From Rhabdophis nuchalis (taxonomy: Eukaryota > Chordata > Lepidosauria > Squamata > Natricidae): 64,000 bases of DNA. This document shows, piece by piece, positions 9,687-20,983 of the stretch. Under the pieces are notes generated by a model. It searched no databases and had not been told where the DNA came from. It worked only from the letters and a program-made list of their open reading frames with translations. The number at the start of each line of letters is the position of its first letter. The stretch's first letter is position 1. Location: positions 146,998,503-147,062,502 of the forward strand of contig CM077645.1 of the NCBI GenBank assembly GCA_039707465.1. Reading direction: 5' to 3'. The position numbers and the translations under genes were made by a program.

Positions 9687-10689
9687 ATGGGAAAGACTGT
9701 TGACCTGACAGTTGTGCAGAAAACCATCATTGACACCGTCCATAAGGAGGGAAAGCCTCAAAAGATTATTGCAAAAGAAGTTGGATGTTCCCAAAGTGCT
9801 GCATCAAAGCACATTAATAGAAAGTTATGTGGAAGGGGAAAGTGTGGAAGAAAAAGGTGCACAAGCAGCAGGGATTACCTCAGCCAGGAGAGGATTTTCA
9901 GGAAAAGGCCATTCAAAAGTGTTGGGGACTTTCACAAGGAGTGGACTGAGGCTGGACTCAGTGCATCAAAAGCCACCACACACAGACAGATCCTGGACCT
10001 GGGCTTCAAATGTCGTATTCCTCTTGTCAAGCCGCTCCTGAACAACAAACAATGTCAGAAGCGTCTTACCTGGGCTAAAGAAAAACAGACCTGGTCTGTT
10101 GCTCAGTGGTCCGAATTCTACTTTTCTGATGAGAGCAACTTTTGCATCTCATTTGGAAACCAAGGACCCAGAGTACGGAGGAAGAATGGAGAGGCCCACA
10201 CTGCAAGATGCTTGAAGTCCAATGTGAAGTTTCCACAGTCTGTTGATTTGGGGAGCCATGTCATCTGCTGGTGTTGGTCCTCTGTGCTTCATTAAGTCCA
10301 GAGTCAACGCAGCCATCTACCAGGAGATTTTGGAGCACTTCATGCTTCCTTCTGCAAATGAGCTTTATGGGGATGCTGACTTCATTTTCTAGCAGGACTT
10401 GGCACCTGCCCACACTGCCAAAAGCACCAAAACCTGGTTCATTGACCGTGGGATTACTGTGCTTGATTGGCCAGCAAACTTGCCTAACCTGAACCCCATA
10501 GAGAATATATGGGGTATTGCTAAGAGAAAAATGAGAGACATGAGACCGAACAATGCAGAAGAGCTGAAGGCCGCTATTGAAGCATCCTGGCCTTCCATAA
10601 CACCTCAGCAGTGCCACAGGCTGGTAGCTTCCATGTCACGCCACATTGAGGCAGTAATTGCTGCAAAAGGGGCTCAAACCAAGTACTGA
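9687..10689 (+). pseudogene. Tc1 transposase, frameshifted and with one nonsense codon
   Basis: Tc1 transposases cut out and reinsert the element at TA sites. Start chosen at 9687 (MGKTVDLTVVQKTI), the usual family start, although the frame is open from 9651. N-terminal helix-turn-helix DNA-binding regions lie in residues 1-110 (KIIAKEVGCSQSAASKHI; GLSASKATTHRQILDLGF). The catalytic DDE triad can be located: first D in YFSDESNFC, second D in QDLAPAHT, E in LNPIENIWGI. Two lesions are visible: a short deletion/frameshift at about 10255-10265, where the WG-rich strand should be, and an in-frame TAG at 10390-10392 directly before QDLAPAHT. The protein would be about 335 residues, normal for the family. 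Only two lesions suggests a moderately young copy. Confidence 0.9.
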
Positions 10690-10762
10690 GTACATATGCA
10701 TGCTTATACTTTTCAGAGGTCCAATATTGTTCTATGTAAAATCCTTGTTTTATTGATTGCAT

Positions 10763-10966
10763 GTAATATTCTATTTTTTTGAGATTGTGGATTTGGGGTT
10801 TTCATGAGCTATACGCCATAATCGTCACATTTATGACAAATCACGGCTTGAACTATCTTGCTTTGCATGTAATGAGTCTTATCTCGTATATTAGTTTTAC
10901 CTTTTAAGCTGCATTACTGAAATAAATGAACTTTTGCACATATTCTATTTTTTTGAGTTTCACCTG
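10763..10966. repeat. Right terminal inverted repeat of Tc1
   Basis: GAGATTGTGGATTTGGGGTT through AGTTTCACCTG is the inverted copy of the left repeat, with scattered mismatches. Confidence 0.9.
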
Positions 10967-11269
10967 TATGCCATTTCAGACAAATGGTTGTCTAATCTCT
11001 TCTTTAAAAAATCTCCTGTGTTGGAGCACCCACAACTTCTGGATGCAAGCTGTTCCACTGTTCCAATTGTTCTGTCAGGAAATTGCTCCTTAGTTCTAGG
11101 TTGGTTTTCTCCTTGATTAGCTCCACACATTGCCTCTTGTCCTGCCTTCAAGTGTTTTTAATAATAGGTTGACCCTTTCTTCTTTGTGGCAGCCTCTTAG
11201 ATATTGGAAGATTGCTATCATGTCCCTCCTAGTCCTTTTTTCAATACAGTCCTTCTTTTCATTTAATTT

Positions 11270-11575
11270 TTAGGGCAGCAAGTCCGCCTATGAGTTGATG
11301 AGTATAGTTAGGGTCTGAATATGGAACATTGTGCTACTGGAAAAGAAAGAGACACATTTTTAGTAGTCTGGATTTTGTCATCTTCAAACTCACATGGCTG
11401 CTCTTGTGACTAGGATAGCAACCAGACTTCAGTGATCAAGTTTTGCGAATGGCTTACTTCATTACCCCAGGAAAAAACATCATTGGCTGATACTTTCTAT
11501 GTCTAGTCATTTAAAAAGCCACAGCAGCAGACTATTGAATAGGTTTCATATCACTTAGTATGTGGTTTATTGCAC
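11270..11575. other. Unassigned sequence
   Basis: No family or gene recognised between the CR1 piece and the L2 tail. Confidence 0.45.
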
Positions 11576-11890
11576 AATATTTATTTTTTTATTTTATTTT
11601 ATTATTTTATTTTATTTTATTTTATTATTTTATTTTATTTTATTTTATTATTTTATTTTATTTTATTTTATTTTATTTTATTTTATTTTTATACCGTGCC
11701 TATCTCCCCAAAGGGACTCAGGGCGGTGCACAGGAAGTTAAAAAGTAAAAGTACAACATATAAATAAATACGAACATATAAATAAATACGACTACAAACA
11801 GTAAAATCTAATTAAATTTGAGGTGGCCTGTGCTAAAAATATCCTAGAAAAATTACCAACCAATTAAAATCAATTTAAAACAATTTAAAA
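11576..11890 (-). mobile_element. L2-clade LINE, 3' UTR with TTTTA microsatellite tail
   Basis: TATCTCCCCAAAGGGACTCA then GGGCGGTGCACAGGAAGTTA is the inverted 3' end shared by all the L2 copies in this window. The tail is a 115-bp ATTTT/TTTTA array (11576-11690). The element is 5' truncated before any coding sequence. Confidence 0.8.
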
Positions 11891-12373
11891 CTCAGTCTCT
11901 AGGGGTGGTCTGAATGCAAAGCTACTGAATGACAATTGTGCATCTGTCTCTCTTGATGCTCAACCAATATAGTTACATTTTGAAACCTGGAGCCCATTAT
12001 TTGAACACACATCATCACCAATACTTAATAAAAGTTAAAGATGAACGTTCACATTGCCTAACATCTCAAGTATCAGATTGTTAAATGCAAGAGTTGTGTA
12101 GGTTTGGAAAGCTAGTCCTCTCTCATTGTGACAGACATGTATATGCACCCCTTCCTGGTCTTAAAATAAGCTTGCTTAGAAGCAGGCCTTGAAGGTTATT
12201 TTCCCTCTGGCCTCTTTGCTTTAGTGAAATGTGATACGGAGTATATAATACCCATGGAATGATTCACAGAGTTGTCGCCTATTTACAGTAAGCAGTTGCT
12301 ATTCCTTTTCCCTCTTGCTACCTGCTACACTACCTATCATTTCCCAGAGCCAGGTTACACTATGAGACTGAAG
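11891..12373. other. Unassigned sequence
   Basis: Nothing recognisable beyond short AT-rich runs. Confidence 0.45.
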
Positions 12374-12703
12374 AATAGCAGAGTTGGTAGGGACCTTGGA
12401 AGGTCTTCTAGTCCAACCCCCTGCTCAAGCAGGAAACCCTATACTATTTCAGACAAATGGCTGTCCCATCTCTTCTTAAGGACCTCCAGTGTTGGAACAC
12501 CCACAACTTCTGGAGGCAAGTCATTCCACTGCTTAATTGTTCTAACTGTCAGGAAATTTCTCCTTAGTTTTATGTTGGGTTTCTTCTTTATTAGTTTCCA
12601 CACATTGCTTCTGCGTCCTGCCTTCAGGTGCTTTGGATAACAGATTGACTCCCTCTTCTTTGTGGTAACCCCTCAGATATTGGAAGACTGCTATCATGTC
12701 ACC
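12374..12703 (-). mobile_element. CR1 LINE, 3' end fragment
   Basis: AGAATAGCAGAGTTGGTAGG, the AGTCCAACCCCCTGCTCAAG core and the coding tip (GGAAATTTCTCCTTAG; CCTTCAGGTGCTTTGG) are CR1 on the minus strand. It is 5' truncated near 12703. Confidence 0.9.
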
Positions 12704-13130
12704 CATGGGGCCAGTGCAAAAGGATGGTGGCAGCCCACAGATCAGATTGAATCAGATTCAGACTGAAGAAGGTTATTCTGCATGATCCCTGGATAGGGTT
12801 CCTTAAGAATCTGTTCCTCATATATGGATCTGCCCCAATACATACATTGGCAACGGAGGTTGTATTCCACCATTCCTGGCTAGCTAATCCGCTCTCCCTT
12901 GGCTTGAAATATAAAGTCAATCACAGCTCCAAACAAGAGGCTACCTTTGATTTTATTTGAACAACTAATTATAAAATTTGAACATGAATAGGGTTTTTTT
13001 TTGAGGAAAGGTGCTCTTCAGATACTAAATGTATATACTGGTAGTTTCACAGTGTAGTTGGCTTTAATGGCTCTTCTATCCATTCCATCCATCCTGAATT
13101 TCTGCTCTGAACTCTTCTCCATTAAAGGCA
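12704..13130. other. Unassigned sequence
   Basis: No recognised feature; the minus-strand frame at 12699-12920 has no motif. Confidence 0.4.
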
Positions 13131-13331
13131 TCATTGAAATGATGCCTCTTTTATTGTAAAAAGGATTTCTTTAGTTCTTTTAGTGTCTTTTTCTATTGTA
13201 TTTAAATATTGTTTCCTCCTTGGATTTTATATTTGTATGGGAAAATAATTATCAATTAGATGAAAGTCATTAAGAAAGTCAATGCTGTACTCAACCGGAT
13301 TACAATTTTCATGCATACTGGCTTACAAATG
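13131..13331 (+). repeat. Direct duplication, copy 1 (about 200 bp)
   Basis: CTCTTTTATTGTAAAAAGGA through CATGCATACTGGCTTACAA is repeated almost exactly at 14311-14507. It matches no repeat family I know. Confidence 0.9.
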
Positions 13332-13334
13332 TAG

Positions 13335-14265
13335 GCTAAGTGACTTAATTTAAATGAGAGGCCTGCCACATGTAACAGCACACAGACAATAAAGGTTTGT
13401 TTTTAAAAGATGCCTGATACCATATTTATACAAAGCTCCCATTTTCAGATATTCAAAGGTATTTCTGGTTACTTGGCTCAGAATAAACCAACAGACATAA
13501 AAGTGATCAGCTAGAATTGCAACAAAGTTATACCAGCTTAATTAAAAAAAAGCTATGTATCTTCATGAAAGATGCAACAGAATTTCTAGTAGTCATTTTC
13601 CTATCAGGATGACTTCATATGTCACTGCTGGAAAACCTTATTATTTTAGTAGAAAACATTTCTCTGCATCAATTATTCCATTGTGCTGGGATTTACCGTG
13701 TCTTCCTCGTATAAACAACTGATTTCTGATTTGGGCATGTGAAACAGTACTCCTACATATGTTAAGCTATCATCCTTATGTAAATTGCAAACACAATGCA
13801 TAATTATATTGCATAATGACTAAATATATCCATTTCATTACATGGAAACATGAAGCCGGAATAAGACATAAGATAAGTTTAAGAATTATAATAAGTAAAT
13901 TGATTACTTCATTAAAACTAAGTACTTGAGCTCTTCCATTAGGCCAACTTTAATGTCTGCAACTGGCAGGGGTGGGGGAATGAAAAAAATAAGTGCCATG
14001 ATGCAAATCCCATGATCTATCGGTATATACTTGTATCCAACATCAGGACATAAGTTTATAAGGTCAGTATTTGTATTATAAGATTGCTGCATGCTTGCCA
14101 TCATTTCTAAAAATTCATTATGGTTGCTCCAGATGTTTCCTATTGGAATTACAGTTGCTAGAATTCTTAGTCATGCCAGTTGGCAATTTCAACAATTATA
14201 GTTCCAACATATCTGTGGCAATTGTAAGAGAAAGGTGAGTGATTCTATTTGAACAGTAGTGACTG
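13335..14265. other. Unassigned sequence between the two duplicates
   Basis: AT-rich and without a recognised family or gene. Confidence 0.45.
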
Positions 14266-14267
14266 TT

Positions 14268-14310
14268 AAAATAATAATAATTATCTTTATTGTCATTGTC
14301 AATGAAATCT
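14268..14310 (-). mobile_element. LINE 3' tail fragment
   Basis: AATAATAATTATCTTTATTG then TCATTGTCAATGAAAT is the inverted form of the tail at 9275-9330 (AATGACAATAAAGATTATTA). It directly abuts duplicate copy 2. Confidence 0.65.
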
Positions 14311-14507
14311 CTTTTATTGTAAAAAGGATTTCTTTAGTTCTTTAGTGTCTTTTTCTATTGTATTTAAATATTGTTTCCTCCTTGGATTTTATATTTGTAT
14401 GGAAAAATGATTATCAATTAGATGAAAGTCATTAAGAAAGTCTGTACTCAGAAAAGCTGTACTCAACCGGATTACGATTTTCATGCATACTGGCTTACAA
14501 TGGCCTA
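14311..14507 (+). repeat. Direct duplication, copy 2
   Basis: It matches 13131-13331 with a few substitutions, a 1-bp indel in the TTTAG run and a short insertion (CTGTACTCAGAAAAG). Confidence 0.9.
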
Positions 14508-15217
14508 AAACTACAATGAAATTGGTTGATGAAGATGAATGTGAATAAAATAGTTGATGTGAAAATGATTGAAATAATTCCTGTTGTAGTCCAGTTCTAG
14601 TGAAATTCACCATAGTTTGAGTCATAGTGTATCATGGACCTTGCCTTTTGTATAATCCATGGCTTATAGTGATGTGTGAACACCGTAACACATTTCAACA
14701 AACAAATACTGATACGTAAATTTGACCAATATGAATTAAATTACATGGAAGAATTCAGCTGTGATGACAGAAAATATTAAATCCTAACACCATTCATTTG
14801 TGGCTTGTGGACTAGGTTTATGACTTATCAAATTGTGTGGAACCTATTGAATAAAACAATAGTCTTGGTTTTGGGTGAAGTGTGAATTCTTTCTTTCAGA
14901 TTAACATTATACGTGTGGCTATATTCTTCATTTTATAGGTCTTGTTTGCAGGCCTTTACATCAGCGATTTCATAGGTGAAGCTTTTCTGGATACAAAGAA
15001 ACAGTGGGAAGTAAAACAAGTTCATTCGGTGCCACATTTTTGTAAAAGGAACAAGTAGTGGTTCCAATTTCACATAAAATGGCAACTTCCCCTTTAAACA
15101 ATGCTTGTTCTATTATATGCAAATATGTTTTATTAAAGTTGTAGTCACAGATTACAGCCTGTTCTGTGTACATGATGCAAAGAAGACATAACAAGACCAC
15201 AATTGTTTTCCTTATGG
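14508..15217. other. Unassigned sequence
   Basis: No recognised gene or repeat. Confidence 0.45.
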
Positions 15218-15225
15218 TCTAATAC

Positions 15226-15663
15226 AGGGGTCCCCAACCTTTTTGGCACCAGGGACCGGTTTCATGCAAAAAAAATTCCGTGGGAACCTCCAGCGGGTGA
15301 GTCGAGTCACGTGGGCCGCGTGCGCGTTCGACGGTCACGTGCAACCGGGCGGGAAAGCTGCCAGGGATCCCGGGCAAAGGATCCTCGGCTGGGGCAGGGA
15401 AGGACGGGCTGCGTCCCGGGCAGGAGGGCATGGCAGCCCCTTTCCCCCCGCGCAGGGCTGGGTGGTGCCCCAACCCCCCACCCCAATGCAAGCCGTTGCC
15501 CCCGTCCTGTCCGCGGGGAGCGCCCTGGCCAGATGTCAGGACAGCGGAGCGTTTGCTACACTTTCCTAAGAGTTGTGCTACTCTCTCGGCCGCTCACTCC
15601 GGCCCGGTTACTATCAAGCCACGGACCGGCACTGGTCCGCAGCCCGGGGGTTGGGGACCCCTG
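15226..15663. mobile_element. hAT non-autonomous element, GC-rich, exact 8-bp TSD
   Basis: The ends CAGGGGTCCCCAACCTTTTT and the inverted GGGGGTTGGGGACCCCTG flank a 438-bp element with a CpG-rich centre. GTCTAATA occurs at 15218-15225 and 15664-15671. The terminal phrases (GGCACCAGGGACCGG; CACGGACCGG) are those of a widespread vertebrate hAT-derived repeat. Reading frames on both strands here are a GC effect. Confidence 0.9.
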
Positions 15664-15973
15664 GTCTAATAGCTTTATTGGAGGCAGGAGACTCCTGTTT
15701 GCATTGGAGTATACTCAAAAGTGGAAATAATTAACACCTTCCTCCCCACCTCATCAATCTAAATAAAATTCATTAGCATTCATGGGAATTTAATACATAT
15801 AGATTTCTTTGTAAGAGTGAGATGTGGCACAGTGGTGACATATTCTTATCTTCTGGAAGGTCTTTTTTGTTTGTTTGCTTTTTAGAACAACTTCAGGTTT
15901 TTCTATAGGCAGTTACAGATTTTTTTCCCCATTCAAACAGAATTCTAGACTTATTGCTATTTCCTAATTAGAA

Positions 15974-16085
15974 AATGGAATGGAATGGAATAGAATAGGT
16001 CTCCAGTGCATAAGCTCTCAGTATACATATAAGCAACAAAGTGATAAATCATAAATCATAAGCTACAACCGAGTGATAGTCATAC
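15974..16085 (-). mobile_element. LINE 3' tail fragment with GGAAT microsatellite (tentative)
   Basis: TGGAATGGAATGGAATAGAA followed by GTCTCCAGTGCATAAGCTCT is the inverted counterpart of 18836-18925, which reads GAGAGCTTATGCACTGGAGA. The shared block and the ATTCC tail suggest a common LINE 3' end. Confidence 0.5.
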
Positions 16086-16245
16086 GATACCAATCGGAGT
16101 AGGTAATAGGAAAGATGAGGATAATGCATGGTCCTGCTTTTTATTTTTTCCATGCTGGATATGTACTGCAAAGCTAACAAGCTTCCATTTCTTCTCTACC
16201 ATTTGATCATTAGCATGTATTCACTTATAACTAAGAATAAGAACA

Positions 16246-16370
16246 TAAGAACGTAAGAATAGCCTTGCTGGAACAGGCCACAGCCCATCCAGTCCAGCAT
16301 TCTGTCTCACACAGTGGTTCCCCATTTGCTTGCTAACCTCCAGTCATACTTAATAGTTTCTAATGAGCAG
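16246..16370 (-). mobile_element. CR1-like 3' end, second subfamily
   Basis: AGAACATAAGAACGTAAGAA then CAGGCCACAGCCCATCCAGT and CCAGCATTCTGTCTCACA is the 3' end of a CR1 subfamily different from the other copies here. Confidence 0.6.
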
Positions 16371-16554
16371 AATTTCAAAAGGTGGAGATTTTTTTTCTCT
16401 TAAAAATATATCATAAAATATGCATGCCCAGAAGTGATAACCTTATGGTATTTCTTGGTCTTGGACGGCATTGAAGGGGGAAAAAGCTCTGTTCAGAAAG
16501 GCTGGCAGTCCATGCTGCATAGAAGGTTGCCAACTGATTAGGGAAAGGATTACC

Positions 16555-17262
16555 TGATGTGCTCCTCTACCTTTCGATGTTCAAAAAGGAGAAACGATTA
16601 AGCCTCTTAGCGGACAACCATTTAAATATGAGCCAGCAGTGTGCAGCAGATGTCAAAAAAGCCAACACAATTTTAGGCTACATTAACAAAGGGATAGAAT
16701 CAAGATCACGTGAAGTGTTAATATCACTTTATAATGCCCTGGTAAGGCCACACTTGGAATAGTGCATTCAGTTTTGGTCACCACGATGTAAAAAAGATGT
16801 GGAGACTCTAGAAAGAGTGCAGAGAAGAGCAACAAAGATGATTAGGGGACTGGAGACTAAAACATATGAAGAACGGTTGCAGGAAGTGGGTATGTTTCAT
16901 TTAATAAAAAGAATGACCAGGGGAGACATGATAGGAGTGTTCCAATATCTCAGGGGTTGCCACAAAGAAGAGGGAGTCAAACTATTCTCCAAGGCACCTG
17001 AAGGTAGAACAAGAAGCAATGGGTAGAAACTAATCAAGGAGGGAAGCAACTTAGAACTGAGGAGAAATTTCCTGACAGAACAAGTAATCAGTGGAACAGC
17101 TTATCTCCAGAAGTTGTGACTGCCCCAACACTGCAAGTCTTTAAGAAGATGTTGGATAGCCCTTTGTCTGAAACTGTATAGGGCTTCCTGCCTAGGCAGG
17201 GGGTTGGACTAGAAGACCTCCAAGGTCCCTTCCAACTTTGCTATTATATTATATTGTATTGT
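16555..17262 (+). mobile_element. CR1 LINE, 3' part with coding tip and 3' UTR
   Basis: The longest CR1 piece in the window: reverse transcriptase C-terminal coding sequence (16559-17165, broken) then the GGGGTTGGACTAGAAGACCT 3' UTR and a TATTATATTG-type tail at 17240-17262. Confidence 0.93.
16559..17026 (+). pseudogene. CR1 reverse transcriptase, C-terminal fragment
   Basis: Translated phrases are those after the CR1 polymerase core: AADVKKANTILGYINKGIES, LISLYNALVRPHLE, then a TAG at 16760-16762 where CR1 has a codon for tyrosine or tryptophan, then VETLERVQRRATKMIRGLET, YEERLQEVGMFHLIKR and GDMIGVFQYLRG. This is the thumb/connection region, so the YADD active site is not in this copy. A second stop follows at 17024-17026 (GGGTAG after RTRSNG) where CR1 consensus has W. 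The element reverse-transcribed its own RNA at target nicks. This copy is 5' truncated and dead. Confidence 0.9.
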
Positions 17263-17334
17263 TTAAACTGCAGTTATGCTGCAGTAGCATCCGTTTCTAA
17301 AGTTTACAACCCTGGCTGTGGTAGATGGGATTCC

Positions 17335-17349
17335 CCCCCCCCCCCCCCT
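17335..17349. repeat. Poly-C run
   Basis: Fourteen or more consecutive C after GATTC; low complexity. Confidence 0.9.
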
Positions 17350-18835
17350 ATATGTTGCTCTCAGCACATCCAAAGGCTACTAAAGATGAACCAAATAATT
17401 TCCTTATTTTCATAAGTGGGTTGCTGATGCTGATGTTTTCTTATTGCTCGTAATCTAAACTTGCCAAGTTCTGCAAGGAGGAGAAACCTCCATGGGAAAC
17501 TTTTCCTATCTTAGGAGATAAATGTAAAGGCTTCACAAGATTCTTGCTGCTGGTGTTAAAGGCTAGTTTTATTTAGCAAGTTTTGGGAAATAATGCTGCT
17601 AGTGATAAGAACAGCTGCAGCTTCAACAGAGCTTCCTGTAATTCTAAGAAAGAGGGGATCTTTTTTCCCCTCCACACTTGCATCTCATTAACATTTCCAA
17701 TTAAAAGTCCTCCCAGGCTACTGCAAAATGCACAAACAAATCAAGGTTTGTTTCCCTTAACTTTTCTTCTCCTAAGCCCTTCTCCTATTTTCATTCCATT
17801 CCCAATGCAAGTGGCCCCCCCTCCATTTGGTCCCCCCCCCTCCGTTTGCCAAAAGAGAAAGAAGGTATTTAAAATCTCAGCCACCGAGGAAGAGAGCCTA
17901 CAGTATCGACAACCTGTTTTTCTTGTACTTGTTATTGCTTGGTCCAAATTATTCAGTGTTTGAAGGGTTAGCGCTACCCAGCAACTCGGGTCAAAGAAAC
18001 CTTCTGATTGGCTGGAGGAAACAGAACTTGGCTTGGCGCCTGGGTGCACGCAGCTCAGCTTTCTAATCTGTATGAGAAGGAGAATGCCACGCTCCTTCAT
18101 TTCCTTTTCAACATTCGTAAATCACCCAACAGGCATGGCTAGCTTCAACTGAGCTCTGCTACAAAGAACTTGAGCAAAGCTGCGGATATGTCATGCAGAT
18201 AATTTCTTACCTGAGCTGTGCTCCGAATACATGATGAGTCCCCTGCCTGTGCCAGTTCCTTCCAAATCAATTGGGCAGCAGTGTTTAAGCTCAAGGATCC
18301 GTTGAGAAGGGACTGAGGTGGACACATCTTTAAGTTATGGGCAGCAGGCTTTGAGACCATAAGGCAGTTGCAAGTTCCAGTGAGCCTAGACAGGAATTTT
18401 GTTTGGACCGAGGATTATTCCACACTAAAAATTAGACTGTCCTTGGCTCAGCAAAAATGTATTGTGTTAGGCGAAAATACTTGCAGAAACCTATAATACA
18501 GGCAAAATCGCATAAAAAGCCAGCTATTAGTAACTCTGTCCTAGAAGTTAGCCTCTCCCTTAATTATAATTCATATATCAACAGTGTTTTTCAATGGAAT
18601 AGAATGGGCATCATTTGGTTTGCTGTGGGCACTGCTATTATTTTCTGCAAGCTTTTTGAGAGACATGCCCCTTTTGTCAGCTGTTAATAGACTATCCGTT
18701 CAAATTTATTTAGGCATTCCATTTGACCCATGCAAAGGAATCTATGGAAGTTAGGTTTTGTATGAAGAGAACATTTCTTGCATTATATAAAACATTGTAT
18801 TTAGGCAGAACCCAATGAAAATATTCCAATTCAAT
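17350..18835. other. Apparently unique sequence, moderate GC
   Basis: This is one of the longer stretches without a recognised repeat. It contains inverted CCAAT boxes (CTGATTGGCTGG near 18005) and pyrimidine-rich blocks, but no TATA box, CpG island or ORF with a motif. A conserved non-coding element or weak promoter is possible but unsupported. Confidence 0.35.
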
Positions 18836-18925
18836 CTATTGGAATTCAGTCCACTGAGAGCTTATGCACTGGAGACAAATTCCTTGTGTGTCCAATCACA
18901 CTTGGCCAACAAAGTATTCCATTCC
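18836..18925 (+). mobile_element. LINE 3' tail fragment
   Basis: GAGAGCTTATGCACTGGAGA, CAAATTCCTTGTGTGTCCAA, CACACTTGGCCAACAAAG then ATTCC repeats is the 3' end of a squamate/fish L2-like LINE. The rest is missing. Confidence 0.65.
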
Positions 18926-19860
18926 ATGAGAAAGGAAGTTGGACACAAGTAGATAAGATGTACAACTTTATTTGTGCATACTGTCTATAATGTCTTATTT
19001 GGTTCCAATCACAAATATTAAAGCAGTAACATAAGTGGAGGCCAAAGCTGAAAGCTGAAAGTCATCGAAACATACCTAAGATGAAAACTCAAGTGAGCTT
19101 TTTGGAACTTAAGGAAAAACAACTTGGCTAGTTTTGTTGCTACCACCAAGAAAAAATGACCTTAAGTGATCACTATACAAATTTCTACCAAATTGATCTC
19201 TGAAGCTTATCTTAACTTCAGGTGGGTTCTTGTGGGCAAAAGATGATCCTTAAGATACAAACATCTCAAGTAGTCCTTCACTTACCATCACGATTGAGTC
19301 CAAATTTCCATTGCTAAGCAAGATGGTGGTTAGGTGAGTTTTGCTCCATTTTATTTCCCTTCTTGCCACAATTGTTAAATGAATCAACTGCAGTTATTAA
19401 GTTAGTAACATGGTGGTTAAGTGGCTTGCCCAATTGACTTTGTTTGTCAGAAGGTAAATGCATGACTCCATGACATTGCAACAGTCATAAATTCATGCCA
19501 GTTGCCAAGCATTTGAATTTTAATTATTTAATCATGGGCAATTGGGCATGCTGCAACGGTCATAGGTATGAAAAGCAGTCATAAGTCACTTTTTTCAGTG
19601 CCATTGTAACTTTGAATGGTCAATAAATGGATGGTTGTATGTCTAGGGCAGTGGTGGGCAAACCCATTAGTCAACAGAGCCAAATATCAACAATACCACG
19701 ATAGAAATTTCTTTTGAGAGCCGGAAGGTGTGGCCTGTTTTGTGGGAGTGGCTCAGCGGTCATGTGACTGGGTGGGCGTGGCCAACTTGGAAAATGTGAA
19801 ACTCACTTAACAATGGTCTTGGTTATCAACCAAACTTTTAGGCTCAATTGTGGTCATAAG

Positions 19861-20225
<365 letters not shown>

Positions 20226-20530
20226 CCTTTGTCCGCCCATCTCTGTCACTCTGTGTGTGTGTGTGTGTCTGTCTCACATTCAAGCACTTAATCACTCATT
20301 CTGTGTCTCTATCTATCTTTCTCTCCCTCCCTCTCTCTATCTCTCCCTGTCTCTCTGTGTGTGTCTGTCACTCTCTGATTCCCCCCTCCCTCCTTGTCTC
20401 TCTCTGTGTCTGTGCCTCTCTCTGTCTGTCTGTCTGCCCCCACCCCCTGCGAAGCCTCCTCAGCCCAGTCCGCCACGCTTGCTCGCTTGCCTTAGCCTGG
20501 CCTGCCCGGCCACCCACTGCGCTTGCTCAC

Positions 20531-20750
20531 TCGTTCTGGCTACTTCCAGGCTCTGTGTGTGGGGGGGAAGGAATGGCGTTCAGTGGGTGACCCACTGGAT
20601 GCCGGTTCCCTCCAATTGCCCTGGAAGTAGCCTGGCCCATCCGCTCGCCTGCCCGCTCGCTCAGGCTACTTCCAGGGGTGAGAAGGCTCCGTGTGGGGGG
20701 GAAAGAACGGCGTTCAGTGGGTGACCCACTGGACACCTGTTCCCTCCCCC
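20531..20750 (+). repeat. Tandem duplication inside the hAT
   Basis: The block GGCGTTCAGTGGGTGACCCA with flanking CTACTTCCAGG and GTTCCCTCC occurs at about 20531-20612 and again at 20660-20749, about 130 bp apart. Confidence 0.85.
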
Positions 20751-20983
20751 CGCCCGTGGAGCCTCCGCACCCCCTGGAAATAGATGAGTGGCCGGTATGC
20801 CGGCTGGGGAGGCTCTGCGGAGAGAGGGAGGGAGGGAATTGGCGGCCAGTAGGGAGGGTTGCTCCGGCGGGTCCCAGGAGTCCCACCGTCGGCGAGGGTG
20901 GAGGAAGAGCCGCACTCGAGGGGCCAAAGAGCCGCATGCAGCTCATGAGCCGTGGTTTGCCGACCACTGGTCTAGGGCCACCT

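Larger units (their letters stand above)
8697..10966 (+). mobile_element. Tc1-like transposon with long inverted repeats, TA target site
   Basis: The ends are CAGGTGAAACTTGAAAAATT and, inverted, CAGGTGAAACTCAAAAAAAT. The terminal inverted repeats are about 200 bp long (inner parts 9381-9562 and 10763-10966). TA stands at 8695-8696 and 10967-10968. Removing the LINE fragment inserted in the left repeat (8725-9380) leaves about 1.6 kb, the usual size of a Tc1 element. The transposase gene lies at 9687-10689. Similar Tc1 families occur in fish and amphibians, which makes horizontal transfer possible but unproven here. Confidence 0.93.
8622..11260 (-). mobile_element. CR1 LINE 3' end, split by a Tc1 element
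   Basis: CR1 3' UTR sequence (TTGGAGGTCTTCTAATCCAA and so on) runs to 8696, then resumes at 10967 with TATGCCATTTCAGACAAATG and the coding tip up to about 11260 (TGGAGCACCCACAACTTCTG). The 2.27 kb between is the Tc1 element, inserted at TA. The two halves rejoin into the normal CR1 order seen at 2274-2545 and 12374-12703. Confidence 0.88.

Noticed and set aside
15203..15730. GC-rich region with long frames on both strands, CpG-island-like
   Set aside because: It is the interior of a hAT element with exact 8-bp duplications; the frames are due to GC content.
17960..18100. Possible promoter with inverted CCAAT boxes
   Set aside because: No TATA box, CpG island, or downstream coding exon; two short motifs are not enough.
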